Source: Actinoallomurus liliacearum
Lineage (GTDB): Bacteria; Actinomycetota; Actinomycetes; Streptosporangiales; Streptosporangiaceae
NCBI RefSeq assembly: GCF_039542035.1
Contig: NZ_BAABHJ010000004.1
Location: 36,252-100,251 of the forward strand
Direction: 5' to 3'
DNA length: 64,000 nucleotides
Both the position numbers and the translations under genes were made by a program. This document shows, piece by piece, positions 1-9,513 of the stretch (the stretch's first letter is position 1; each line of letters begins with the position of its first letter). The notes beneath the pieces were generated by a model, which was not told the DNA's origin, did not search any database, and saw only the letters and a program-made list of their open reading frames with translations.

Positions 1-2
1 AC

Positions 3-1274
3 TGCCAGGACCGAACCCCGGACTCCCGCCTGCCCACGCCGCAGGCCGTCCGCGAGGACACCGTCGCCGCGTTGCGCCGGCTGGCCGACCGGACCGCGGA
101 CGCGCTGGAGGCGATGGCCCGGCCGGACCACCCGGAGTCGGTCTATCCGACCAGCCCGCTGGGGTACCGGACCGACACCCGCGCGGTCGCCGCCGGCACC
201 GCCGGTGTGCTGTACGCGCTGCGCCGCGCCGGGCGCGGCTGCGACCCGGCCGTGGTCCGCCGGCTGCGGGACGACGCGCTGGCCGCGGCGGACATCAGCG
301 CTCCCGGCCTGCTGTACGGCAGCGCCGGCATCGCCTGCGTGCTGGCGGAACTCGGGGAGTCCGACGCGGCCGGCACCCTGCTCGCCGCCGCGGCGGCTCA
401 TCCGCTGAACGCCACGTCCGCGACCCTCGGCGGCGGCGCGGCCGGCACCGCCCTCGGCCTGCTGATCCATCACCGCCGCACCGGCGAGCAGCGTTGGCTG
501 GACCTGGCTCAGCGGCTGCTCGACCAGGTCCCGGACGGGGACGAGCTCACCGCCCGGTTGAGCCCGGTCAACCGGTCCGGGCTGGTCGGCGGCCGGACCG
601 GCGTGGCGCTGGCGCTTTACGGCCTGTACCGGCGTACGGAGGATCCTCGGCTCTTCGCCCGGGGCATGCGGCTGCTCCAGGACGAACTGGCCTACGCCGA
701 GCCGCTGCCGGTGGACGGCCTGGGTTTCAAGCTCTCCCGCACCGACCGTCGCGTCTATCCCTACCTGTTCGGCGGCAGCGCGGGATACGCCGCGGTGCTG
801 TCCCGCTACCTCGCGTGCCGCCCGGACGCGGAGTTCGACGTGACCACCGGCGACGACCTCGGCGCGGCCGACGCGCTGGAGCGCTGCCTGCGCGCCTGCT
901 CGGTGCGCTTCGCCGTGTTCCCGGGGCTGTTCCCGGGCCTGGCCGGTCTCGCCGTGACGCTGGCCGGCGCGGGTGAGCGGCTGGGCCGGCCCGAACTCAT
1001 CGACGCCGCGCTCGCCGGCGCCCGCGGCCTGTTCCGGTACGCGATCCCACGTGAGGACGGGGTCGGCTGGCTCGGCGAGCCGGGACAGCGGCTGTCCGCC
1101 GATCTGTGGTCCGGCTCGGCCGGAATCCTGCTCGCCCTCCGGCGCCTGACGGATTCCGCGCCTGCCCCCCTTGACGCCCTCGACGGGCATCCGGCCGAGT
1201 CGAGGGATGCCGTAGCGCCCGCATCGATGGAAAGGAGTGGTCGGCATGGAAGAAGTTCTGCGGTTGCAGGCTGA
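3..1274 (+). CDS. Class III-type lanthipeptide synthetase, LanC-like C-terminal part (5' truncated by window edge)
   Basis: The frame is open to the left edge, so only the C-terminal about 423 residues are visible. They form a LanC-like alpha/alpha toroid with regularly spaced Gly-rich turns: GTAGVLYAL, LLYGSAGIACVL, GGRTGVALAL, LFGGSAGYAAVL, GLFPGLAGLAV and LWSGSAGILLAL. The Zn ligands of class I, II and IV cyclases (WCxG and CHG) are absent; the matching turns read YLFGGSAG and GLFPGLAG. This is typical of class III LanKC enzymes, which dehydrate through lyase and kinase domains and cyclise with a metal-free LanC-like domain. Those upstream domains would lie outside the window, so a stand-alone LanC-like protein cannot be excluded. 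The 3' end overlaps a small precursor-like gene by 29 bp. Confidence 0.75.
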   Translation, partial: CQDRTPDSRLPTPQAVREDTVAALRRLADRTADALEAMARPDHPESVYPTSPLGYRTDTRAVAAGTAGVLYALRRAGRGCDPAVVRRLRDDALAAADISAPGLLYGSAGIACVLAELGESDAAGTLLAAAAAHPLNATSATLGGGAAGTALGLLIHHRRTGEQRWLDLAQRLLDQVPDGDELTARLSPVNRSGLVGGRTGVALALYGLYRRTEDPRLFARGMRLLQDELAYAEPLPVDGLGFKLSRTDRRVYPYLFGGSAGYAAVLSRYLACRPDAEFDVTTGDDLGAADALERCLRACSVRFAVFPGLFPGLAGLAVTLAGAGERLGRPELIDAALAGARGLFRYAIPREDGVGWLGEPGQRLSADLWSGSAGILLALRRLTDSAPAPLDALDGHPAESRDAVAPASMERSGRHGRSSAVAG

Positions 1275-1344
1275 GACGGCGGTCCAGGAGGAACTGGCCT
1301 GCAACGTGCTCACCATGAGCAGTAAGGGCAGCATCTGCCTGTGA
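1246..1344 (+). CDS. Putative class III lanthipeptide precursor, 32 aa
   Basis: The ATG at 1246 is preceded by AAAGGAG at 1231-1237, a well-placed ribosome binding site, and the frame closes with TGA at 1342-1344. The acidic N-terminal part (MEEVLRLQAE) carries an LxLQ motif, the leader signature recognised by class III LanKC enzymes. The C-terminal core contains Thr23, Ser25, Ser26, Ser29 and Cys31 within TMSSKGSIC. This resembles the Ser-x2-Ser-xn-Cys labionin/lanthionine motif, but the spacing before Cys is one residue rather than the usual two to five. Cys19 is a second thiol near the likely leader/core border. The gene overlaps the synthetase 3' end, suggesting translational coupling, and a hairpin follows. 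The function is inferred from context and motif; no homologue was searched. Confidence 0.7.
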   Translation: MEEVLRLQAETAVQEELACNVLTMSSKGSICL

Positions 1345-1352
1345 CCCCGTGA

Positions 1353-1385
1353 CCTGCCGGACACGGCGCGTCCGTGCCCGGCAGG
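1353..1385. terminator. Hairpin between convergent lantibiotic and gpgS genes
   Basis: Arms CCTGCCGG (1353-1360) and CCGGCAGG (1378-1385) enclose an inner CACGG/CCGTG pairing. It begins 8 bp after the precursor stop and lies between convergent genes. It has no T-run, so it would be a GC-rich, actinomycete-style terminator. Confidence 0.6.
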
Positions 1386-1446
1386 CCCTCAGAGCGGGGC
1401 CTCAGGCGGCGTACCCGGCAGGCTCTCTCACCCGTCCGAGCGGGCC

Positions 1447-2412
1447 TCAGGCGGCCGAGTTGCTGTAGGCACGGGCCTCGGCCATCGGCGGGCGCTCGCC
1501 GACCGAGACGTCCCGGATCCGCACCTGGTGGCCGTCGCCGTCCCGGCGGAACTGCGTCAGCACGGTCGACGGCGGTTCGAGCGGCACGATCCGGCCCTGC
1601 CGGTCGAGCCGGGACCACGCGGTCTGCATGATCTGGCCCGCCATGCCGCCGAGCGCCTCGGACGACTGGTGGCTGTGCTCGCGGGTGCCGAGGTCGACCT
1701 GGGCCATCGCGTCCAGGCCGGCGGCCTCCAGCACGTCGATGAGCAGGCCGAGCTCCACGCCGTAGCCGGTGACGAACGGGATCCGTTCGAGGAGGGTCCG
1801 CCGCCCGGCGTACTCGCCGCCCAGCGGCTGGACGAACCCGGCGAGCAGCGGCCAGTGCATGTTGATCAGTGGGCGGGCGACCAGCTCGGTCACCCGGCCG
1901 CCGCCGCTGGGGACGGAGACCCCGCCGGTGTTCAGCGGGCGGTCGTAGCAGGCCTTGACGTACGCCACGGACGGGTCCGTGAGCAGCGGGCCGAGCAGTC
2001 CGGTGACGAAAGAGGACGAGAAGTTCCGCAGGTCGGCGTCGACGAACACCAGGACGTCGCCGCGGGCCGCGTGCAGTGACTTCCACAGCGCCTCGCCCTT
2101 GCCGGACAGCGGCGGCAGGTCGGGCAGCACGGCGTCCTGGGCGACGACGCGCGCGCCCGCGGCCGCCGCGACCTCGGCGGTGTCATCGACGGACCGGGAG
2201 TCGATGACGAGGATCTCGTCGACGAGCGGGGCGCGCTCGACGAGATCCCGTCGTATCGTCGTGACGATCTCGCCGACCGTCGCGCGTTCGTTCCGGGCGG
2301 GCAGCACGACGCTCACCGTGGTCTCGCCCTTGGCGGCCAGGAGCCGGTCCACCGGCCAGTCCGCCGCGGAGCTCATGCGGTTGCGCAGCCACGCCTGTAC
2401 CTGGGGCAGCAC
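1447..2412 (-). CDS. gpgS: Glucosyl-3-phosphoglycerate synthase
   Basis: The protein is 321 aa, close to mycobacterial GpgS (about 324 aa). It is a retaining GT81 enzyme that transfers glucose from a nucleotide sugar to 3-phosphoglycerate, the first step towards glucosylglycerate and methylglucose lipopolysaccharides. Visible family blocks are VSVVLPARNE near residue 35, the GKGEALWKSL loop, the metal-binding VFVDADL, GGGRVTELVARPL, and the TGYGVELGLLIDVL active-site helix. The start is a GTG at 2412, preceded on its own strand by AGGAGAGGGG. No phosphatase (gpgP) lies next to it. It converges on the lanthipeptide genes. Confidence 0.9.
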   Translation of the reverse strand: MLPQVQAWLRNRMSSAADWPVDRLLAAKGETTVSVVLPARNERATVGEIVTTIRRDLVERAPLVDEILVIDSRSVDDTAEVAAAAGARVVAQDAVLPDLPPLSGKGEALWKSLHAARGDVLVFVDADLRNFSSSFVTGLLGPLLTDPSVAYVKACYDRPLNTGGVSVPSGGGRVTELVARPLINMHWPLLAGFVQPLGGEYAGRRTLLERIPFVTGYGVELGLLIDVLEAAGLDAMAQVDLGTREHSHQSSEALGGMAGQIMQTAWSRLDRQGRIVPLEPPSTVLTQFRRDGDGHQVRIRDVSVGERPPMAEARAYSNSAA

Positions 2413-2523
2413 CTGATCGTCCCCTCTCCTGCGTCAGCACTCCGGGCCCATTGACTCCCGCCAGCGTTTCACCCTCGTTTCGCCGGCATCACAGCGAGGG
2501 GAACCCTGGCGGCTCAGGCTGGC

Positions 2524-3993
2524 TCAGCTCTCGGCGTGCTGCTCCAGGAACGCGTAGACGTCCGCCTCGTCCACTCCGGGGAACGCGCCGGGCGGCAGCA
2601 CGGCGAGGACGTGCGAATGGGCGCGCGCCGACGGCCAGGCGTGCCCCTGCCAGCGGCGGGCCAGCTCGGCCGGGGGCCGCTGGCAGCAGTCGCCGTCCGG
2701 GCAGGCCGACCTGACACGGCGGTTGGTGTCCCGGCCGCGGAACCATCGAGAATGCTCGAACGGCACGCCGAGCGTGATGGCGAAGTCCCGCTCGTGGCTC
2801 GGGTCGATGTGCGACAGGCACCAGTACGTGCCGGTCGGGGTGTCGGTGTATTGGTAGTAGACGGAGAACCGGTCGTCGGCGCCGAACACCCGCCGCCCGG
2901 CCCACTGGCGGCACATCCGCTGGCCCTCGATCGCGCCGTGCTCGTCGGCGGGGAAGATCAGGCCGTCGTTGGCGTACGCCTTGTAGATCGTGCCGCTCTC
3001 GTCGTTCTTCGTGAAGTGCACCGGCAGGTCGAGGTGGTGGGTCGCCAGATTGGTGAACCGGTGCGCGGCCATCTCGTACGAGACGGAGAACACGTCGCAC
3101 AGGTCCTCGATCGACAGCTCCCGGTCGGCCTTGGCCTCTTTCAGGTACGGCACGACCGTCCGCTCGGGCAGCAGGGTGGCGGCGGCGTAGTAGTTGGCCT
3201 CCACCCGCTGCCGGAGGAAGTCGGCGAAGTCCCTGGGCACCGCGTGCTCGAGCGCGATGTGGCCGAGCGTCTGCAGCAGGATCGTGCGCGGCGTGTGCAT
3301 GCCGAGCTGCTCGCGCTCCAGGTAGATGCGGTGGTTGCGCAGATCGGTGACGGACCGGACCGAGCGCGGCAGGTCCTGGACGTAGCGCAGGGTGAAGCCG
3401 AAGTGGGTGACGAGGGACAGCAGCATGCCCTGGGACAGCGCGCCGCCCCGGTAGCCGGCGGCCTCCAGAGACTTGGCCGCGACCTGCTCGATCTCGCCGA
3501 AGTAGTTGCCGCGCTCGTGCATCTGGCGGCGCAGTTCAGCGTTGGCCTTGCGGGCGTCCTCCGGGCTGGCGGTCGGTTTCGTACGGCCCCGCTTCACCTC
3601 TTCGTACAGCGCGAGCAGGTGTTCGAGAACGTCGTTGGGCACCCGCTTGCCGGCCTTCAGGTGCGGCAGGCCGAGGGCGCGGTAGACGGGGTCGCGCTGG
3701 GCCTCCTCGAGCGCGATCTCCAGCTGGGCGCGCCGGTTCGGCGGCTGTTTGCGGAGCAGTTCCTCGATGGGGACCTCGAGCGCCGAGGCGAGCGCCTGCA
3801 GCAGGGACAGCTTGGGTTCGCGCCGGCCGTTCTCCAGGAGGGAGAGCTGGGACGGGGCGCGTCCGACGCGTTCTCCCAGCTCAGAGAGGGTGTAGCCACG
3901 TGCGCGCCGGAGGTGGCGAAGCCGCTGGCCGAACGTCACGAGGTCTAGACCATTCGTCAAGTTCAGCGCTTCTTCTTTTTGAAAGGCCGTCAC
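2524..3993 (-). CDS. RamB/ScfR-family XRE regulator of acetate/acyl-CoA metabolism
   Basis: This 489 aa protein has an N-terminal XRE helix-turn-helix at about residues 20-75 (LGERVGRAPSQLSLLENGRRE). The middle is ImmA/IrrE-like, with a degenerate GHIALEH in place of HExxH. The C-terminal short-chain fatty-acyl regulator domain is Cys-rich (SACPDGDCCQ). RamB proteins of actinobacteria bind upstream of aceA, aceB and related genes. Here the gene is divergent from aceA with a 118 bp spacer, which strongly supports that role. The start is GTG 3993 with no clear Shine-Dalgarno sequence, so translation may be leaderless or begin at an in-frame TTG downstream. Confidence 0.85.
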   Translation of the reverse strand: MTAFQKEEALNLTNGLDLVTFGQRLRHLRRARGYTLSELGERVGRAPSQLSLLENGRREPKLSLLQALASALEVPIEELLRKQPPNRRAQLEIALEEAQRDPVYRALGLPHLKAGKRVPNDVLEHLLALYEEVKRGRTKPTASPEDARKANAELRRQMHERGNYFGEIEQVAAKSLEAAGYRGGALSQGMLLSLVTHFGFTLRYVQDLPRSVRSVTDLRNHRIYLEREQLGMHTPRTILLQTLGHIALEHAVPRDFADFLRQRVEANYYAAATLLPERTVVPYLKEAKADRELSIEDLCDVFSVSYEMAAHRFTNLATHHLDLPVHFTKNDESGTIYKAYANDGLIFPADEHGAIEGQRMCRQWAGRRVFGADDRFSVYYQYTDTPTGTYWCLSHIDPSHERDFAITLGVPFEHSRWFRGRDTNRRVRSACPDGDCCQRPPAELARRWQGHAWPSARAHSHVLAVLPPGAFPGVDEADVYAFLEQHAES

Positions 3994-4005
3994 AGGTTCA
4001 TAGTA

Positions 4006-4018
4006 GCGAAAATTATGC
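4006..4018. promoter_or_regulatory. Imperfect dyad in ramB-aceA spacer, candidate operator
   Basis: An AT-rich imperfect dyad, GCGAAAATTATGC, sits 13 bp upstream of the regulator start in the 118 bp divergent spacer. RamB-type regulators recognise AT-rich boxes flanked by GC, so this is a plausible autoregulatory and aceA control site. It was found only by inspection and has mismatched central bases. Confidence 0.3.
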
Positions 4019-4111
4019 GGTTCTTCTTGTTACTGACCGGTTCACTACCGGCGCCTGAGGCCGGAGAGTAGGACACAAGCACCCAGGGGACGACAGAGGA
4101 GGGCAGTATCC

Positions 4112-5407
4112 ATGAGCGACCGTCGCCTCAAGGGAGCAGCCGAAGAGCTGCAGCGTCAGTGGAAGACCGACCCGCGGTGGGCCGGCCTCGAGCGGACCTA
4201 CACCGCCGAGGACGTCATCCGCCTGCGCGGCTCGGTGCAGGAGGAGCACACGCTCGCCCGCCTCGGCGCGGAACGCCTGTGGAAGCTGCTCCACGAGCAG
4301 GAGTACATCAACGCGCTCGGCGCGCTGACCGGGAACCAGGCCGTCCAGCAGGTGCGGGCGGGCCTCAAGGCGATCTACCTGTCCGGCTGGCAGGTGGCGG
4401 CGGACGCGAACCTCAGCGGGCACACCTACCCCGACCAGAGCCTCTACCCGGCCAACTCCGTTCCCTCCGTCGTGCGCCGCATCAACAACGCCCTGCTGCG
4501 CGCCGACCAGATCACCTGGGCCGAGGGCGACGAGGCCGCCCCGCACTGGCTGGCGCCGATCGTCGCCGACGCCGAGGCCGGCTTCGGCGGGGTGCTGAAC
4601 GCCTACGAGCTGATGAAGGCCATGATCGCCGCCGGCGCCGCCGGGGTGCACTGGGAGGACCAGCTCGCCTCGGAGAAGAAGTGCGGTCACCTCGGCGGGA
4701 AGGTCCTCATCCCGACCGGCCAGCACATCAAGACGCTGAACGCCGCCCGCCTCGCCGCCGACGTCGCCGGCGTCCCGTCCCTGATCATCGCGCGGACCGA
4801 CGCCCAGGCCGCGACGCTGCTGACGAGCGACGTGGACGAGCGTGACCAGCGGTTCGTCACCGGTGAGCGCACCGCCGAGGGGTTCTACCGGGTGCGCAAC
4901 GGCCTGGAGGCGTGCATCGCCCGCGGCCTGGCCTACTCGCCGCACTCCGACCTGCTGTGGATGGAGACCGGCACGCCGGACCTGGACGTGGCGCGGCGCT
5001 TCGCCGAGGCGATCAAGGCGGAGTACCCCGACCAGATGCTGGCCTACAACTGCTCGCCGTCGTTCAACTGGAAGAAGCACCTGGACGACTCCACGATCGC
5101 CAAGTTCCAGCGCGAGCTCGGGCACATGGGATACACGTTCCAGTTCATCACCCTGGCCGGCTTCCACTCGCTCAACTACTCGATGTTCCACCTCGCCAAG
5201 GGCTACGCGCAGGACGGCATGACGTCCTACGTCGAGCTGCAGGAGGCGGAGTTCGGGGCGGAGCGGGACGGCTACACGGCCACGAAGCACCAGCGCGAGG
5301 TCGGCACCGGTTACTTCGACCTGGTCAGCACGGCGATCTCGCCGGACTCCTCCACGGTGGCACTGAAGGGATCCACCGAAGAGGAGCAGTTCGTCAGCGC
5401 CCACTGA
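4112..5407 (+). CDS. aceA: Isocitrate lyase
   Basis: This 431 aa enzyme is the standard bacterial length. It cleaves isocitrate to glyoxylate and succinate in the glyoxylate shunt, allowing growth on acetate and fatty acids. The signature KKCGHLGGK is intact with catalytic Cys191. Metal and substrate blocks such as SGWQVAADAN, VHWEDQL, IARTDAQAA and YNCSPSFNW are all present. The ATG is preceded by GAGGAGGG. It is transcribed alone, divergent from a RamB-type regulator and closed by a perfect hairpin; no malate synthase gene is adjacent. Confidence 0.97.
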   Translation: MSDRRLKGAAEELQRQWKTDPRWAGLERTYTAEDVIRLRGSVQEEHTLARLGAERLWKLLHEQEYINALGALTGNQAVQQVRAGLKAIYLSGWQVAADANLSGHTYPDQSLYPANSVPSVVRRINNALLRADQITWAEGDEAAPHWLAPIVADAEAGFGGVLNAYELMKAMIAAGAAGVHWEDQLASEKKCGHLGGKVLIPTGQHIKTLNAARLAADVAGVPSLIIARTDAQAATLLTSDVDERDQRFVTGERTAEGFYRVRNGLEACIARGLAYSPHSDLLWMETGTPDLDVARRFAEAIKAEYPDQMLAYNCSPSFNWKKHLDDSTIAKFQRELGHMGYTFQFITLAGFHSLNYSMFHLAKGYAQDGMTSYVELQEAEFGAERDGYTATKHQREVGTGYFDLVSTAISPDSSTVALKGSTEEEQFVSAH

Positions 5408-5425
5408 GAACTGCGCCAGGTCGGC

Positions 5426-5458
5426 GCGGTGGCCCCCGGCGTCGCCGGGGGCCACCGC
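5426..5458 (+). terminator. Perfect 15-bp hairpin after aceA
   Basis: Arms 5426-5440 and 5444-5458 are perfectly complementary around a GTC loop, 18 bp after the aceA stop. It is followed by TCTGT, not a true T-run. Confidence 0.7.
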
Positions 5459-5609
5459 TCTGTCGTTCGCACGGCGCGCGGTGTCATATCCCGGCTTCTC
5501 GGGATCACGACCGTATGCCACTTTCGGTGCTGAAAAGTCTGGACAATCCCCAGACGCGTACGCCAGAGTCGCAAGGTCCCACTTGATCTTCTGCACGGAG
5601 ACCCCCCAC

Positions 5610-7055
<1,446 letters not shown>

Positions 7056-7059
7056 CCCT

Positions 7060-7093
7060 TTCCGCCGGGGATCCTCCGGGATCCCCGGCGGAA
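7060..7093 (+). terminator. Perfect 15-bp hairpin after M1 peptidase gene
   Basis: Arms 7060-7074 and 7079-7093 pair perfectly around a four-base loop, 5 bp after the stop codon. It is flanked by A/T on both arms (TTCCG...CGGAA). Confidence 0.7.
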
Positions 7094-7325
7094 CACCACC
7101 GGGTCTCCCCCCGGCCACCGCACGCATATTCCGCAGCCCATACTCCGGGAAGCCGAACAGCAGGCCGCTCAAGAAGTGGTCAACGGCGGCAAAGAACCGG
7201 AAATCCGCGACGCACGGATGCGGTGCGGTGGCCTGCGCGATGTTTCTCTATCCGATGTCGGCGGTGCCGCGAAAACAATTCATCACCGACAAAGGGAAAT
7301 GTCCACTCTGTTCGGGGGGAGCCTC

Positions 7326-8270
7326 ATGGGTTCATTCGCTAGAACGGCGGGCAGCGTAGCGGCTGCCGCGCTGATGGGGGCGGGAGTAGCGGCGGCATCG
7401 CCGCCCTCGGCCTACGCACAGCCCGTCGTGACGGTGCCGTGCAGCGGACCTGCGGGCGGGGCGGCCGGCCTGGTCACGGCGATCAAAAACGCCAACGCGG
7501 CCGGTCACGGCACGATTCGGCTGGCCGCGAACTGCAACTACGACTTCACCGCCCCGACGGACACGTCGGGCACACGCGGCGGGGACGCGCTGCCCATCAT
7601 CAGCGGGGACATCACCATCATCGGGGGGCCGTCTACGCATATCAGGCGTGTCGGCGGCCCGCAGTTCCGCCTGTTCGAAGTGTTCACGGGCGCCCGGCTT
7701 ACGATCAAGGGAATCTTCATCGAGGGCGGCGACTCCGGGGTCTGGACCGGCGGCGGCATTCTCAGCGCGCGCGGCACCCTGGTCCTGCACAAGGTCACCC
7801 TGCGGAACAACACGGCGGACAACGGCGCAGGCCTCAGCAACGACAGCGGCACGGCGGTGCTTTCATACACCCTGGTCACCGACAATACGACCATTCATCC
7901 CAGTGGAGCCGGCGGCGGCGGCGCGGGCATCTACAACGACGGCCGGCTCGAAGTGAAGTTCAGCCAGCTCAGCTTCAACAGCGCCAACAGCAGCGGCGGC
8001 GGCGTCTACAACGAGCTGGGCGGGACCGCCTTCTTCTTCCGGTCCACGCTCGACAAGAACACCGCCAAGATCCGTGGCGGCGGGCTGCTGAACGGCGTCG
8101 GCGGACGGGCCAGGCTGGTGCTCACCCTCGTCAAGGCCAACAGCGCGAGCGACGGTGGCGGGATCTTCCGCGTCCCCGACTCCGGCCCGGTCACGCTCAA
8201 CGACAGCCTGGTCATCGCGAACGCTCCCAACAACTGCAGGCCGGTCGGCAGCGTGCCGGGCTGCTCCTGA
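7326..8270 (+). CDS. Secreted right-handed beta-helix (pectate-lyase-fold) protein
   Basis: The ATG at 7326 follows GGGGGGA and starts an export signal (hydrophobic core about residues 8-25, SAYAQ cleavage). The mature part of about 285 residues consists of short repeated coils such as IKGIFIEGGDSG, GGGILSARG, GAGLSNDSG, GGGVYNELGG and RGGGLLNGVGG, the pattern of parallel beta-helix polymorphic-outer-membrane-like repeats. Substrate and catalytic activity cannot be assigned; polysaccharide binding or cleavage is possible given the adjacent surface-glycan locus. An upstream in-frame ATG at 7299 has poorer spacing. Four Cys (VPCSG, ANCNY, NNCRP, PGCS) may form two disulfides. Confidence 0.7.
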   Translation: MGSFARTAGSVAAAALMGAGVAAASPPSAYAQPVVTVPCSGPAGGAAGLVTAIKNANAAGHGTIRLAANCNYDFTAPTDTSGTRGGDALPIISGDITIIGGPSTHIRRVGGPQFRLFEVFTGARLTIKGIFIEGGDSGVWTGGGILSARGTLVLHKVTLRNNTADNGAGLSNDSGTAVLSYTLVTDNTTIHPSGAGGGGAGIYNDGRLEVKFSQLSFNSANSSGGGVYNELGGTAFFFRSTLDKNTAKIRGGGLLNGVGGRARLVLTLVKANSASDGGGIFRVPDSGPVTLNDSLVIANAPNNCRPVGSVPGCS

Positions 8271-8320
8271 TGCGAGTGCTCGACCGTCTTCCGCAGCGGT
8301 GACAGCACACGACGATCGGC

Positions 8321-8363
8321 CGGCATGGGGTGGCGGGAACGGACTTCCCGCCACCCCATGCCG
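8321..8363. terminator. Perfect 19-bp hairpin
   Basis: Arms 8321-8339 and 8345-8363 are perfect inverted copies around a five-base loop, 50 bp after the beta-helix gene and before the epimerase gene. It is the longest loop-bearing hairpin in the left half of the window and marks the border of the polysaccharide locus. Confidence 0.7.
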
Positions 8364-8420
8364 TTCGCGGGTCGGCTGATCCGATCCGCAGCGACGATCA
8401 CGGAGCCCGGGAGGCGCGGC

Positions 8421-9443
8421 ATGCCGGAAGGCGGCAGGATGACATACCTGGTGACGGGCGGGGCGGGGTTCATCGGGTCGCACCTCGTCGAGGCGCTGCT
8501 GGCCCGCGGCGACTCCGTCATCGCCCTCGACAACCTCTCGACGGGCAGCCCCGCCAATCTGAGCGAGGCGGCGAAGAACGCGGGCTTCCGGTTCGTCCAC
8601 GGCTCCGTGCTCGACGACCTGATGGTCGACGAGCTCATGCGCCAGTGCGACGCCGTGGTCCACATGGCGGCGGCCGTCGGCGTACGGCTGGTGGTCGACG
8701 AGCCCTTGAAGTCGTTGATCACCAATATCCGCGGCTCGCAGATCGTGATCGAGGCGGCGCACCGTTACCGCCGCAAGGTTCTGATGACCAGCACGTCGGA
8801 CATCTACGGGAAGAACTCCGCGGGGCCCCTGCGGGAGAGCGCGGACCGGATCCTCGGGCCTCCGTCCATCGTGCGCTGGGCGTACAGCACGGCGAAGGCC
8901 GTCGACGAGATCCTCGCCAACTGCTATCACCGGGAACGCGACCTGGCGACGATCGTGGCCCGGCTCTTCAACACGGTCGGCCCTCGGCAGAGCCCGGCGT
9001 ACGGCATGGTCGTTCCGCGGCTGGTCCGGCAGGCCGTACGGGGCGAGCCGCTGACCGTGTACGGGGACGGGCGGCAGACCCGCTGCTTCACCCACGTCAG
9101 CGACGTCGTCGACGCGCTGCTCCGGCTCCTGGACGAGCCCGCCGCCATCGGGCAGACCTACAACGTCGGTTCCTCCCGTGAGATCAGCATCCGGGAGCTC
9201 GCCGAGACGATCATCGCGCGCACCGGCAGCGCGTCCGGGATCCAGGTCATCCCGTACGACCAGGCGTACGAGTCAGGGTTCGAGGACATGCAGCGAAAGG
9301 TCCCCGACACCACGAAACTGCGGGTGCTCACCGGCTGGCTGCCACGCCGTTCCCTCGATGACATCCTCAGCGACGCCATCGCCCACGCGAGACGGGAACG
9401 GGCGGGATGTCCTGCACCGCGCGCCATCCCGATACGGACGTGA
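8421..9443 (+). CDS. NAD-dependent nucleotide-sugar epimerase/dehydratase (SDR)
   Basis: This 340 aa extended SDR has the Rossmann motif TGGAGFIGSH, the catalytic YSTAK preceded by TSTSDIYG, and a UDP-sugar-type C-terminal half (VYGDGRQTRCFTHV). The sequence type matches UDP-glucose 4-epimerase and UDP-glucuronate decarboxylase relatives; the exact reaction cannot be fixed. The start at 8421 has GGGAGG six bases upstream. An in-frame ATG at 8439 (MTYLVTGG) is a good alternative and gives the more typical N-terminus. It is probably the first gene of the polysaccharide locus and converges on a flippase gene. Confidence 0.85.
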   Translation: MPEGGRMTYLVTGGAGFIGSHLVEALLARGDSVIALDNLSTGSPANLSEAAKNAGFRFVHGSVLDDLMVDELMRQCDAVVHMAAAVGVRLVVDEPLKSLITNIRGSQIVIEAAHRYRRKVLMTSTSDIYGKNSAGPLRESADRILGPPSIVRWAYSTAKAVDEILANCYHRERDLATIVARLFNTVGPRQSPAYGMVVPRLVRQAVRGEPLTVYGDGRQTRCFTHVSDVVDALLRLLDEPAAIGQTYNVGSSREISIRELAETIIARTGSASGIQVIPYDQAYESGFEDMQRKVPDTTKLRVLTGWLPRRSLDDILSDAIAHARRERAGCPAPRAIPIRT

Positions 9444-9513
9444 GCGCGGGACCGCGCCGCCGTCGCCGCGCGCGGTGGCGGTACGGACGTGCGCGGTGCG
9501 TACCGGCGGCGCG

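Noticed and set aside
2536..3948. 470-codon open frame on the plus strand opposite the RamB-like regulator
   Set aside because: Mirror frame of a recognised gene; no family motif and valine/arginine-rich composition typical of GC-rich antisense frames.
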